From positions 1 to 60,000 of the forward strand of contig LUCW03000108.1 in NCBI GenBank assembly GCA_001586965.3: a stretch of DNA of 60,000 nucleotides. The letters are read 5' to 3'. The stretch comes from Sphaeroforma sirkka. Taxonomy: Eukaryota; Opisthokonta; Ichthyosporea; Ichthyophonida. A program made the position numbers and the translations under genes. Below are positions 11,550 through 23,061 of the stretch, one piece after another; position 1 is the stretch's first letter; each line of letters begins with the position of its first letter. A model generated the notes under the pieces. It had not been told where the DNA came from and did no database searches. It saw nothing but the letters and a program-made list of their open reading frames with translations.

Positions 11550-12123
11550 TGTAGAAATACGGCCTCCGGTCAGTCTAAAATGTCAAGATCAAATGAGACA
11601 ACATATTGGTTTTTATTTGTATTCAAAATAATTTAATACAAGTTCTTTTGCCAATATTTCCAAAGTGTTCTAAATTCACTTTGATGGCTCCAATAGCCTG
11701 AGTATTTGGTATGACTCATTTACTTGGATCTATTTGGGACGATAGTAGATGTAGGATATTATAAACTGAATTTTATAATTTCTGAACTACTACTTACAGG
11801 TTTTGGTCGTCCCGCCAATCTCCAAAATCCAATAAGTCTTTTTCTTTTTTATTAACTTTTCAATGTATTAGCTTGACTTACGTTCTTATGTCTGTCTACA
11901 AATTAGACGTGTGGTCATGAACAATTAGTACTTCTAGTGAAAATTATTTAATAAAGAACAGCTAGAGGTACGTCCTGTGTGATCGAGGATATTAAGGCTC
12001 TTACCAAGAGGCGGTCCCGATCATTCTTACACAAGCTACCACTGCTAAATCCTAACTGACTTAAATTGTATCTTAATTTATATAACATAGTTTAAAACAT
12101 AGAAATATCCATCGAAGTTTATA
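11550..12123 (+). repeat. Solo LTR of family A with 4-bp target duplication
   Basis: It is homologous along its length to 6267-6864 and 32290-32881, starting TGTAGAAATACGG and ending GTTTATA (the last TACA has become TATA). It is flanked by gaat on both sides (11546-11549 and 12124-12127), which fits integrase-mediated insertion followed by LTR-LTR recombination that removed the interior. It is more diverged from the other LTRs than they are from each other, so it is an older insertion. Confidence 0.88.
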
Positions 12124-13139
12124 GAATCTGCATACAAAGACTCACAACACTACTGGGAAGAGTTACTACGAACATAAAAAGCACATATATCCCAGATAGT
12201 ATAACAAGTAAAGAAACTATGGTAACCAAGGTCAGAGATCTACCAGAACAGTTAAATATCTAAACTGAGAGGGGAAACTCTAGAACACAACGAAGCAATT
12301 CAACTTCAGTTCAGACAGACACTCCATCACTAAAACACAAGAGTCAAAATAGCTGCTCTCGACATAGTGAAACTACAACACTAAAGAGCAGGCACATGTG
12401 CAAGCTCGACAGTTGTATCCAACACGCACACACAGTGAAATTACACTACCACAAGAACGTGCACAAACCAAACAGAGGGTTGTTCTTATTATTTACACTA
12501 AGAATCGAACAGAAGCAACCCAGTGCGAAACAACAAAACAATTGTTACACGCAATATACATCAGTGCAAATGAGAACTACGTGACACGTCAAACACAAAC
12601 GAATCCAAAGTATCCACGAGAACAAGGGAAACATATACAAGATATATCGAGATAACCTCACACTCAAGGTATACTGCACAGGCTGACCATACAAACAATT
12701 TCCACAACAGAACAGTTCGGTCCAGATTCTTAAGTACAAAATTTCCAGAACACAAAAATTCAACAAATGCATAGAAGTTCGGAACTTGAACATAGCACAA
12801 AATTATAAATAAAACTGACAAACTTCACACCGAGGCTACAAAACAAAACAAAACCAAGGTTGCCAAGACAAACCAGGTTTACACCACTTGAACCACATAA
12901 ACCAAAGTTTATCTCCTCAAACCAAAAAAAAAGTCTCCAAATAACCCCAGATATCAAAAGACAGCCAAGTTCATGCCAATCAAGCACAAGGACCCACAGT
13001 CAATACAGTTGTCAGACACCACAGAGGGCACATCAATACAGGTATTCAACCACATGTGACCCAAAGGGTATATTTACAAAAAGGTGACACATTTCAGGTC
13101 AAGGAAGAACAGATAAACTCTAACAGAATTGCGTCATGC
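12124..13139. other. AC-rich region, nothing recognised
   Basis: Short ORFs on both strands follow the strong A+C bias of the + strand and lack domain features. I see no repeat shared with other parts of the window. Confidence 0.5.
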
Positions 13140-13584
13140 TCAATGAGAGACTACAGTAGTAGACGTATTACTATATACGTTAATAACGTTTTACGTCGTC
13201 AGCCCGAGAGTAATTTGGGACTTATTCTCAAATTAATATAAGTATAGGTGGGCCAGCCCGAGAGAATGTAAGAGTAATTTGAGACTTCTTTTCAGATTAT
13301 TCTACTTTCAGGATACGGGCCACCGGCTAGCCGCGAGCCGAGGTCGGAGACTGAGTGTAGTAACAGAGAATATGATATATTTATTTCTAGAACATATCCG
13401 ATTGCTAAAGTGTTCTGCATAAGGTTTCTCGTACTGATTATATGAGTTTTTACCCTGGCCAACCCAAGTGGTTGAACACTGGTACAAACACCATCAGTAT
13501 ATAACTGAGGGTGAGATCACAAATAAATTCATTCGAATGCACCATACTTTAGATACACTTGCACTTCATTTAAAGTCTACTACA
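13140..13584 (-). repeat. Family-B LTR, reverse orientation (3' limit approximate)
   Basis: Read on the reverse strand it begins TGTAGTAGACTTTAAA at 13584 and matches the forward sequence starting at 19690. It shares the block ccagggtaaaaactcatat and the agaaaccttatgc block that follows. The distal part carries ctcgggct-type repeats, as does the forward copy. The far end near 13140 is not sharply defined because the copies diverge there. Confidence 0.75.
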
Positions 13585-13619
13585 TTGCACTAACATGTAG
13601 TACTTCCTTTATTATTGGT

Positions 13620-14345
13620 AGCACGAATTTGTTTGGTTCATATTGGTAATTGATATCGTGCAAGTCTAAACATGTTTTTACTTTCTTGAGGAGACCTGTC
13701 ACCCGTTGGTAACAATGGTAGGTTCACTGTTGTTGGTAGTTCGTTTGTATATGTGACCATCCGTAAGCTTTACTTTGGCGTGCCTCATTTGTTTGACATT
13801 AATTTCATTTGTGGGTACTGTGACTGTAACGCCTAGTAGGTTGCAATGTACATCAGGAGGTATGTTCGCGTTGGTATCTAAGAGATCTGCAAGTGACTTT
13901 TAGAAACTTTCTTGTCCATGCTCTAGGTCTTCCTCATGTGGATTGGGTAGTGATTCTCATTTCGCATCTGTTGGTATAAGTGGATTTATTGATCCTGCTA
14001 TGTATATATACCTATGTATGGTAGAATGTCCATATCTAGAATCATTGGTGCCTTCTGGTCTGGTAGGTCCAACACTTCAAAACACTGAGAGTTTTCCTTC
14101 CTCCATTATTGATGTCACATACTGGGGTTGACCCTGTTCTTTGTGTCATAGCATCTGTTTGAGCTAGTTATATGTAACCCGGCTATGCTTTGACTGATAT
14201 ATATATATAGTCCAGTTACCATATTTTGTCTATATATGAGCGTTGTGCACCGGAGTACACTAGGGCGTTATATGTGTTGCCATTGATTTGTATGTCAGAA
14301 TCTCGTGGTGCGGGAAGTAAGGATTAAGGTTGATTATTCATATCG
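13620..14345 (-). pseudogene. Family B protease and linker to RT, relic
   Basis: On the reverse strand near 14340-14215 the frame reads N-A-L-V-Y-S-G-A-Q-R-S-Y-I-D. This is the retroviral-type aspartic protease motif in which the catalytic Asp has become Tyr. About 13860-14050 encodes the linker M-D-I-L-P-Y-I-G-I-Y-I, then N-P-L-I-P-T-D-A-K, matching the reversed relic at 27282-27485 but with two in-frame stops. The homology continues to about 13650, where RT should begin. RT is absent and a family-B LTR lies a few tens of bases beyond. It cannot be functional. Confidence 0.7.
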
Positions 14346-14494
14346 TTTGCATTTATCAACAACGTTCCTTCATCTGTAGTTGCATTTAGCCTGTCATGTC
14401 AGCAAGGTTAATCATTTTTCCTTCCGCCCACCAGTTGTTTCAGGACTTATCCCTATCTGCTATCTCTTCTACTTTCCCGGAAGCAATGGATAAT

Positions 14495-14940
14495 CTAGCT
14501 GCTTGCATATCGTTCTGGACACGCTCCTCCACCTTCTTGTTCTGATTTGATGCCTTCATTGTGGGGCTGATGACACCTTATAATATCAATAAGGACATGC
14601 ACGATCTTTGCGTTGTCCAATGGGTTTGGTTTGTTTTGGTGTGCCGTTGTCTGGTTTGTGACGTTTGGTCGCAGTGGTTGTGCCGTCCTGAGACTGGCTC
14701 TGTGTGGCTGCCTGTGAGTTGTATCTCTTGCATCTCTATGCAAACAATCTGCCTGTACGTTGGCTGCTGCTCTTATACTTGCTTCAATAAGAGAGTGGAA
14801 CACGGTGTGTTTCATATCAGAAAAGTGACCTTCACTTTCATCAGGTAGCTTGTCTGCTTTGATAATGGCGTACACTTTCTCTTGTTGTCCGTAGTATACA
14901 TGTGTCTGTTATCTTTCGACTTTGAGAATTTGCGTGTGTA
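14495..14940 (-). pseudogene. Family B gag C-terminal part, relic
   Basis: The reverse-strand frame, rich in His, Gln, Thr and Arg, follows the main gag ORF after a frame change. Another frame over 14560-14620 reads A-C-P-Y then a stop then Y-Y-K-G, the likely remnant of a zinc knuckle whose second Cys codon has mutated to TGA. This is the usual place for a Gag nucleocapsid domain. The protease relic lies directly downstream. Confidence 0.55.
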
Positions 14941-14944
14941 TAGG

Positions 14945-15796
14945 CTATTTGTTCGAGTTGCGGTAACGCTCCTCTAACACTTGCATTGTTATATGCAATC
15001 GATCTGTGCGCACCTCTACGTTCAGTGCCTTTTTCTGCATGTCATTAAGAAACTTTTCTAACAGATAGTCTATTAGATGGTGTCTGGGTCTGTCAATAAT
15101 GATTCTATCGGATTGTTCAGAATTCTTGTAGTGCTTGGTCGTCTGTGTTCCAGAGTCTCGTAACTCGTTGAGCACCCCCTTAGTCTTCTCCGTTGCACCA
15201 GTGGAGTCTAATAAGTACCTCACTAGCGCTGGGTATTGACATAATGGCATAGACTTGGCTACGAATAGGTCTCTGCATTGCGTAGTAAACTCTATAGTGT
15301 CTTCACAATTTTCCATTTTAAGTAACTTTCTCTGGATAACTTCAAAAATTCTGAGGTTTATTTGTAGTTTGGATAGTGCCGGTTCAATGACCCTATCGCC
15401 TACACGTGAGCGCATGCGTTCTAACTCACTAATGTACTGACTGATTTGGATTAGTTCATCCTCCTCATCGTCACCACACTCATTGATAGCTAAATCGTAC
15501 CTTCTTCTAAGTTCTGAATCTAAATCTGGCATGTGTCGTTCTGGTACTTTCATCTTATGTAGACTCGCGATAGACACCGGTGCTGTTTGTTCCGCTGCAA
15601 ACCTACTAACCAGGACTTATTTGCCTTGACATATGCTTTTGTTTATATCTAGACGCATTGCTAAATCGTATATCGGTAATCCAGCCGGCGTTGACTGGCT
15701 TGAGCTTGTCCCCCTTGCTGGGCTGTCGTCCGCACCCTCTGTGCCAGCGCCACCTCCTTCACCACCATACGCACCTACACTGTTTGTCGTTGGCAT
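14945..15796 (-). pseudogene. gag: Family B gag, one in-frame stop
   Basis: This is a Gag-like ORF on the reverse strand. An ATG at 15796 opens a Gly/Ser/Thr-rich leader of 59 codons that stops at TAA (15617-15619). The same frame resumes at once and continues 210 codons further to 14945. The body is helical and charged (S-E-L-R-R-R-Y, E-L-I-Q-I-S-Q-Y-I-S-E-L, L-Q-I-N-L-R-I-F-E-V-I), as expected for a capsid-like domain. The frame is conserved across the stop, so a single nonsense change is the simplest reading. I do not recognise the capsid lineage. Confidence 0.6.
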
Positions 15797-15849
15797 CTTA
15801 AGATGTCGGTGTTGGTGTATGGGTGTTGCAGGATATTAGTAAAGACTTG

Positions 15850-18060
15850 TGTTATGTTCTGTGCGTATGTGCGCTTTACCCCCCTAGTCTTTGCTGGTAA
15901 CTTGTATAGAATAAATAAATACTTGATTTATCTTTCTTAGGTCGTTTTGCTGCACTTCCGTGGGAAATGTTCACCATCATGTGATGTGCGGGGGCTCGTT
16001 GTGAAATGATGGGGAAGGGTGATTTGGTGTTTGTTGATTAAGCTTATTCAGTCATGTACGGGCTTGCTTGTGTTTATTTCGTCATAAGTGAATTTTTTTT
16101 GTGATGTTAACTTGATGTTCGGTCCTAGTGATGTCACATGTATAGTGCGGTCTTATTGACGTCACCTGTGAAAACCGGTCTTATTGACATCACATGTGAT
16201 GTTCAGTCCTCTGACTCAGTTTGTACAGAACTATGTCTGCTTTTAGTAACATATAGTGTGTTGTACATCGATGTATCTCACTATAGTATATTGTACACTT
16301 GAATGTAACTTGATCTCAACCCTTAAAGTGTGTGTGTTATTCTGTGTTGATGCTTCTTGCTTTTCTCAACTGTGATGAAGACCTTCCGTCTTTGTATTGC
16401 ATGCGCCCTGAATACCCTTGTTTTCTATCTGATCTTATTCACAATATGTGTACTTGATTGTATTGTGCAATGTGTGTACTTGATCTCATTCCACGTGTGC
16501 CTAAACAGCTTGTTTATGTCTATATTTCAATACTGTGATCCTCGATTCCACGTGTTTGGTTTCCGTTTGGTCGTTATTGGGTCTGTGTGGTACAGTATGT
16601 ACGTATGCAGAATCTCTTGCGCAAACTTGTGTTTGTAAATGCGTTAACTGCCTGTGTTCGTGATGGGTCTATGGTAATGATTTTACCATCCCCCCCCCCC
16701 CCCCCCAGCTATGTCACCTTTGATATACGATTGTCTTAGTTATTGACCTTGTCGGTTATATGCGTACTTGATCGAGTCATTTCTAATTGTAGTGTATTTG
16801 TCGTAATCATGTGTAAACTCTCATGGTAAAACATCACTCTTGCGCAACATTCGATTCCGACTTCTATCTTTTATTGATTATTTTTGGTATTAAATATACC
16901 TGATCAGATTTCAGTGTGGTTGTCTGGCACTTTTTGTATTTTAGTGGATCTTGTTTGTTTTGTTATGTTCGTGTATTGCTTCTTCTGCAGCAAAAACTAT
17001 GCAATTCCTACTATTATTATCTTCCTTATGTGCAGTGTTAAAGCTGTTAAGGTTATTGGTGTTTGTAAGTTAAATTGTCTCCTTACGTACGATGTCATTT
17101 GAATGCTTAGCGCATTCTATCGTATTCTCTGGCAGGTCACTTACTTAGCAATTATATTTGTGTAACGAATTGACTCTAGAGGTATGCTACTTGTGCTGCT
17201 CTAGTAAGCTCAACTCGCTTCTAGTGTGCGATCTTATGTGCTGTTTTTGTGATTTGATCTTACCAGCACTTCTAAGGATACATTAAATCGAGCCCTTGTG
17301 TCTGTACTCCTGTGTTGATGCTTGTAACCACACTCTATCCCTTTGTTTGTTAAGCTAGATTATGATTTGTACGAGATTCTTTCTCAATTAACGGTTCTTC
17401 ACGAGTGTGAATGTATTCGCATATTTCACTGAACTAACCTAAATTTTAGACATTGTTACTTAAAGGTCTCTTCTCATATCAAATATTTTCTTAGATATCC
17501 AGGGCAGGTGTGCATTGTCTGTTCTGTGCTCTTGTTCTCATAATACACATACTATTCTTGACTTCTCTTATGTTATTAATCACTCTGCTGGTGATAGCTC
17601 TCGAGTTTGTGTCCAGCACTATTTTGTCTGTGAGAACTTCTCGCGTGCTACATTTTCTTGACTGAAAAATCACCTTGACACTTTACAATTTTCACGCTTC
17701 AGACCTTCCCAAACATTGATAACTTATCACTTTGACTCCTGTGGATACCTTTTACGCTGAAACACTTAGAATGTTTGTATTTACCTTGCGGTCTCCTAGT
17801 GTAGGTGTAGAACGAGTGACAGCTTCTTCTTTATCTCTCGTCTTCTCTTATTCTTGCAAGAAACAGCCTCTTCCTTTCCTGAAGTTTAGTTTCTCGTCGT
17901 CTTTCTTCGTTGCCCCTGGGTTAGCTAGCTGAAATTCCTCCCTGCACCTTTAGTTTTTCTAGGCAACAAAGTATTATTCTTAGTGTACACTTTTTTCTTC
18001 TTCACTTATTTCTTTTGTGGTCAACACCAATGCTTGACTTATCTAAATAAGGGTATTGAA
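15850..18060. other. Non-coding, T/G-biased region
   Basis: There is no supportable gene. Forward ORFs here are short, hydrophobic and follow the T/G-rich composition. It lies upstream of the reversed family-B gag, so at least its left part is likely that element's leader or LTR. It contains a 28-bp repeat (16121-16219) and a run of 17 C at 16690-16706. Confidence 0.45.
16121..16219. promoter_or_regulatory. 28-bp tandem repeat with CRE-like TGACGTCA
   Basis: Units start at 16121, 16149, 16177 and (partial) 16205, all exactly 28 apart, with the core ggtcttattgacgtcac. The second unit holds the perfect palindrome TGACGTCA (16157-16164), the binding site of CREB/ATF-type bZIP proteins; its neighbours hold one-base variants. 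Such arrays are typical of retrotransposon U3 enhancers, and this one sits 5' of the reversed family-B gag. Its regulatory role is an inference. Confidence 0.5.
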
Positions 18061-18461
18061 AAATTGTAGAGTCTGGAGAGTAGCTGGAAAAGTACGGCAT
18101 TAGGATACAATAGACCTCTTCTCAAATACGGTTATCTCAGCTAGGATAAGTCCCTAGTCTGAAAGAGCCGAACTGGGTCTTTATTTGTGTTTTCTAATTC
18201 ACTAGTCTCAGGTTTCTACTTGAGTGTTTCTCTCACACGCGGAGTCCGGTATAGCTTACCGGTTCTACCACTAATTTTATGATGACTCTAACATCAGGAG
18301 TATTTGAATCCTAATTCCAGAACTCAATAGTTGATGGTTCTGAGGTTTTGGGATTCGGATTGGCTTTTTGATAATCTGGCCCCTAGATACTACAAATGCT
18401 TTACTTGATAGTTCGAACCATTTGCGGATTAGCTTTTAATATGTAGCCATAAGTTCTTTGA
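18061..18461. other. Leader region of family C element or spacer
   Basis: No gene is visible. It lies directly 5' of the family-C ORF and may hold its 5' LTR or leader, but I find no match to the presumed 3' LTR start at 23872. Confidence 0.35.
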
Positions 18462-19689
18462 ATGGTTTTTGGTAGTCTGAAACTAAAACCTACAACACCG
18501 TGGTCTCCAGCAACTACAAGCCCCACTCACTTGCTGTGGTGCAGCTGCCCCGTTGCGACCTCCCGTTGTCTCCCCTCGGGCTCGGGGGACCCCGACTGTC
18601 AGGTACATACTGCACCAGGTGCCCCCAGACAGACCAAGCAGGTTGAAGCGGGTCGATCATCAGGGACTCCCGTCGTTCCGGATCTTCCAACCCGGCGTTA
18701 TGATGATGACACCCGTGGTTACGAGTCGTGCTTGACCGAGGAGTACCCGTATCCCTTAGCGCCCTCCTATGACGGCTATACAGTGGACCACGGTGTATTT
18801 TTACCTCGTTACCCCGACATCCTTCACAATGTCGACACGCCTCCTTCATGGGAGGATAGCTATGCCGCGGATGACGACTCAGGTTATGAGTCCAACGACG
18901 ATGATGAGGATGGTGTTTACGGTGCCAAAGGCTTCAAGCATTTAGGTGCTGAAGCTGGCAAGACAACGACTGAAATTGACGAAGCAATAGACTTGCTCAA
19001 CTTTGTCGCGTATGTCCCCGAGAACCACCGGCTCGCCAAACTTGATCCCATTCCTCTCAAATGGTACGATAATGCTCAATCGAACCGGTGTAGGCATTGT
19101 CAGTATGTTGACACTCCCACTCCCGAGATGGTGACTGCGCATGCCAAGATAACACAGCTCTTGGACAGAGGCATTTTCCGACGGGAACATGATGCTAGCA
19201 ACAAATGGCATGCCAACATCACGATGGCTTGGAAAAAGCCCGGCAGGGAACCTCGACCCTTGCCGGAAGGCCTTGATGATTGGCGCTTTTGCACTTTACT
19301 AATTGGAAGGAGTCTGTTGACTGCGAGCCATACCCTATACCCACCGAGTCAGATATGTACGACTTCGTCGTCGGGAAGCCTTGGATATCCGTGCTGGATT
19401 GTGGCAACGGATTCAACCAGCTTAAGCTAACGGACGAAGCCTCCAAAATCTTGACCTTTTGGACACCATGGGGTCGCTTCTCGTATATCGGCATGCCCTT
19501 CGGCGTGCACGAATCTTCATGGCGGTTCCAGGAAGCCCTCGCCGAGGTTCTTGACGCCCTCCACCATGGTATCTGGTACATTGATGACATCGTGGTTGCT
19601 AATGACACCGCTGGTGAGCATTGGGACACGTTACTTTCCGTCCTTCGTCGGTGTAAGCAATACGACATACAGTTAGTGTTAGAGTACAA
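18462..19689 (+). pseudogene. Family C N-terminal region and reverse transcriptase, 5' half
   Basis: The first ORF (18462-19430) gives a low-complexity acidic segment (many D, S and Y, 18720-18930), then the RT entry region (I-T-Q-L-L-D-R-G-I-F-R-R-E, 19150-19185). The RT frame then changes near 19290. The 19280-19689 part carries V-L-D-C-G-N-G-F-N-Q-L, the G-R-F-S-Y-I-G-M-P-F-G segment and the catalytic W-Y-I-D-D (about 19575-19592). This is a Ty3/Gypsy RT palm with Y-I-D-D intact. Coding stops where an LTR begins at 19690, so the thumb is separated. Confidence 0.82.
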
Positions 19690-20200
19690 TGTAGTAGACT
19701 TTAAATAAAGTGCAAATGTATATATTTATTTCTGACCTCATCTTTGGTTTTATACCTAAGGTGTTTGTGCTAGTGTTCAGCCGCTTGGGCTGGCCAGGGT
19801 AAAAACTCATATGGTCAGTATGAGAAACCTTATGCGGAACACTTAAACACTACGATGCTTTTCTATTTCAACTTCTCTGCAACTAAATCTCACGCTGATC
19901 ACATGATGTCTTTCCGCGTAGGTTGTGGCTCACATACAACCGCAGCTATTATTAGAATGTTGCGGTTGACAGGCTTAATCCACTCGCGGGAATCGGTCGA
20001 GAAACTTAATCCGCTCTCGGAAGTCGGTTAAGTGATAAATCAACTCTTGAGAGTAATTTGAGCAACTTGATCAGCTCTCGGGAGTGAGCTAACTCTGATG
20101 ACTTAGCTCTCGGGAGTGAGCTGACTCTGATGACTTCCATAAATCAAAGATGCTTTCTTGCAGTAAAATCTCGCCTGAGACCTGTAGTTTCTCAGTTAGG
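19690..20200 (+). repeat. Family-B-type LTR inserted in family C RT
   Basis: It begins TGTAGTAGACTTTAAA and matches the reversed LTR ending at 13584. RT coding stops at its left edge and resumes to its right with K-C-Q-I-A-F-F (about 20206), the thumb that should follow. Near its 3' part are direct repeats of 32 bases starting at 20073 and 20105 (agctctcgggagtgagct). The right edge is blurred and I see no clean target duplication. Confidence 0.72.
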
Positions 20201-20920
20201 CCTGAGGAAATGCCAGATTGCATTCTTCTGCCCACCCGTGACTATCTTGGATCGCAAGGTGTACTTCCGGGGCGTGTCAATTACTGACGTACGTCTGGCT
20301 GCTCTAATAAGCCTCCCACATCCAACGGCCACTGATTTAGCCAAGTCATAATACCATACGGTAGCATACTGGAAGTCATATGTTGACGGATTCGCCGTCA
20401 TCCTGAAGCCTATTGTCGCCGACTTGTTGAAAAAAGGGGTCAAGTTCGAGTGGACTGAGGTCCACCAGCAGGCCTTCGACAGATTTAATGCCTTGCTGTC
20501 TCAGCACACCGAGTTGGCCAAGCCTGCCGATTCTGAACAACTTGTATTCTATTTCGACGCGTGCGAATTTGTTGGAGTCAGTGGCTGCTTGTACGTCCCA
20601 CGAGAGCAGCAGCTCCTTCCGGTCGCTTCTCATCCCGCTATTCCAGCGCCCAATACAACTCTCATGTCACCGATAGAGAATGACTGGCTGGGATGAAAAA
20701 GCTGTGGCGGATAATCAAGCGCTTCAGGCGTGACCTGGAAGTGCACACTGACTACGTCGCTTTGTTGGCCATGTGGAGTCAAGATGGATTCTTCGATGAC
20801 CCTCGTGGTTGCCGCCAGCAATGCTGGCAGGAGGTCTGTCGCGACCTTGACATCCGTATGTATCATGTCAAGGGCAAAGACAACGGTACTGCTGACTTGC
20901 TATCACGCCTCGCTCATGTC
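20200..20920 (+). pseudogene. Family C RT thumb and RNase H
   Basis: The thumb motif K-C then V-T-I-L-D, with L-P-H-P-T-A-T further on, aligns with the segment after Y-I-D-D in Ty3/Gypsy RT. RNase H follows: F-D-A-C-E (first Asp, about 20555), S-P-I-E-N-D-W-L-G (Glu, about 20675), V-H-T-D-Y-V-A-L (about 20740) and Y-H-V-K-G-K-D-N-G-T-A-D-L-L-S-R (about 20860-20910). Frame changes occur near 20350 (stop) and 20694. RNase H would remove the RNA strand after first-strand synthesis; this copy is broken. Confidence 0.8.
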
Positions 20921-21544
20921 GTTGATCATGAGATGGAGTTAGCGCGTGCCCCCGTCAAGCGCTCCAACAAGCGCGTCCACTGGTCCTTGGTCGTTACGAT
21001 CAACTCCAGGACTACAGAGTATATGCTCGCGGTTGAGTGGTTCCGGCTTGCGGATGGTCCGCATGATGCGGACGGCTTCGTACAGCCCGGGAACCAGAAG
21101 ATGGTCCCCTTCTCTTCACCTTCCCTTGAAGGTTGTGTATGGGCTATTTCTTGGCGGTTGCTGAACTTGTGGCTTAAGTCGCCTTGGGAGGACCTTGAGC
21201 GCCTCTTCCTCAAGGTTGTTGCGGACAGGGCACGTGGTGTCACCGTTTGTTGCCCATTCATGTCCCATGATGATTGGTTCGCGGCCATGCACATGTTTCT
21301 CCTCGCGCTCCCAATTGTTATTCCCTCCGCTGATGGGATATTCATCCGTTTGGACATGAGCGTGTGGGACCCCCTAGCTGGGGCGACACGCTTAACATTC
21401 GAATCGGCTTCACGAGTGATCCCTTTGTGCCCCCGCCAGGCTTCTGGCAATCGGTGGCCGACATTTCCGCTACTTCCCCAAGCAGCTCGTTCCCAGCAAA
21501 CGCATGGCGGTTCGTCGCTCTCCGGTAGTTTGGTCTACAGATGA
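20921..21544 (+). pseudogene. Methyltransferase-like block of family C
   Basis: In the same frame as RNase H comes W-L-K-S-P-W-E-D-L, then G-V-T-V-C-C-P-F-M-S-H-D-D-W-F. This aligns by spacing with W-A-N-P-P-C-Q-L-I and T-L-C-C-P-L-R-N-S-D-P-W of family A, at the same place between RNase H and integrase. The N-P-P loop is replaced by K-S-P-W, so catalysis is unlikely. That the block persists in two divergent families suggests a structural or binding role. The homology is inferred by eye. Confidence 0.45.
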
Positions 21545-21676
21545 GCCCCTTCCGGAGCTTTCTCAGCGCAAGTTTGGGTTGCATCTTCTCCCTACCTCTC
21601 CGGTGTTTCCGGACCCTGCCCGTAGTTATTCAATGGAAATCATTGACCGTGAAGCGTTAATGGCATTCAGCCCCCT

Positions 21677-23061
21677 TTGCCAGACGCCGATCCCCCACCA
21701 GGGGACGAACAGCCTCTCCCTCCAAACAAACGTAGTCCCACGGGCGCGCGTGCGGACGTCATGTATGACCGCGTTGCCAACCTCTCAGGCCCTTCCAGTT
21801 ACACCTACCGCGGGCAGGCCCTCGACTGGAGTCATGTCCACCATATTGTCGAAGCTGTACATGAGGTGTACATGCACGCTGGCGCGACAAAAGTGGAACG
21901 GGCCGTGAACTTCCTTTACGGCTGGTCTAAACTCAGAGATGTTGTCCGAGCCACAGTCAAAGGAAGCTTTATCTGCCAAGCGTTCGCCAGCAGACCATCT
22001 CAGGCGTTGGGTCCAGCAGCCTGACAGGTCGCAGGTCCCCTTCGAACATAGAGGCTCCTGATGGAGTCGGCATTGTTCTCCTCGCAGTGTGCGAGACGAC
22101 TGGCATGGTCTTTGTCCGGTCAGTCCCTGCCAAGTCCGGGCAACTAGGCGTTGACTTCGTGTCAGAACAGATCTTCCCTTGGGGCGTCCCCTCAGAATTT
22201 ACGGCGGACCGTGGTTCTGTATTCACCTCTGATGTATTCGATGACTTTTGCGCGAATGAGGCTATCTACTTACACCTCACTACACTTAATCATCACCAAG
22301 GCAACGAGCGCGCGGAAATCTGATTAAAGTCATGAAGGCCTAGGTATACAAGTCAGCGATACCCACCGATCAGACGTCCTGGGTGCGCCTGGTGCACGCC
22401 TTCGTATGACGCCTTAGTATCTTTTGTCACTGGGGAGGCTCCATATATGAAGGCTGCATCACGCCCTTACCATGGGCCCCAGGATCTGCTTCTCGAAGAG
22501 CACACAGTATTGATCCTGTCGTCGAAAGCAGGGGCATTGGACACTGTTGCCCTTGACCTCAGCGAGACCATAGTCAGCCGTGCTCACGTTATATACAAGG
22601 TCGCGGCTGACAAGCAACGATTGGACGTCCCATTCTTTTCCGTTGGTGCTCAGGTTATGCGCCTTCTCCATACCAAGGTCCCGGGTTGCCCAGCATGGTC
22701 AGGACCGTGTGAAGTCATCCTGGCCGACGAACACGCTCGTCACACCGTGCGCGATCTCGCAACTGACAAGGAATTCCTCATGCACCGTACGCACCTCAAG
22801 AAATACTATCCCAGCATTGCCTCGGGCACGACTGCTGCGGTGCGGCCGAATGGGGTCTATGAGCAGTGGCTGTTCCGCCAATCGCCCTTCGCATCTGCCC
22901 CAGAGGACGAACAACGTCGCCTCTTCTACCTCCTCCGGTCATCCCCTGCTGGCAAGGCCTGGCGCAATCGAGTGAACTCCTCATTTTCGTTCTTCCTCGA
23001 TCACTGTGCTGCCACTAATCCCCGGAATTTACGCTCACCGCCAACGTTGTTGCCGCCTTAA
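21677..23061 (+). pseudogene. Family C integrase
   Basis: This is an integrase in pieces. The zinc-binding part is at 21830-21995: H-H and H-E-V-Y-M-H-A-G, with the second C-x2-C reduced to C-Q-A-F. The core is at 22040-22320, with T-A-D-R-G-S-V-F-T-S carrying the second Asp and H-H-Q-G-N-E-R-A the Glu; the first Asp is not evident. A stop at 22321 is followed by a new frame from 22447 to 23061 with the C-terminal domain: G-A-Q-V-M-R-L, W-S-G-P-C (a G-P-Y/F-type motif) and H-L-K-K-Y-Y-P. It is inactive as it stands. Confidence 0.8.

Noticed and set aside
12545..12987. Phe/Leu/Cys-rich reverse ORFs that look like membrane proteins
   Set aside because: Caused by the strong A+C bias of the + strand; no conserved motif and several overlapping frames look alike.
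20130..20210. Duplicated RT thumb on both sides of the family-B-type LTR
   Set aside because: The residues Q-L-V-L-E and Q-L-G-L-R look alike, but the DNA does not match and the right-hand piece also resembles the LTR end seen near 13150, so chance similarity is more likely.
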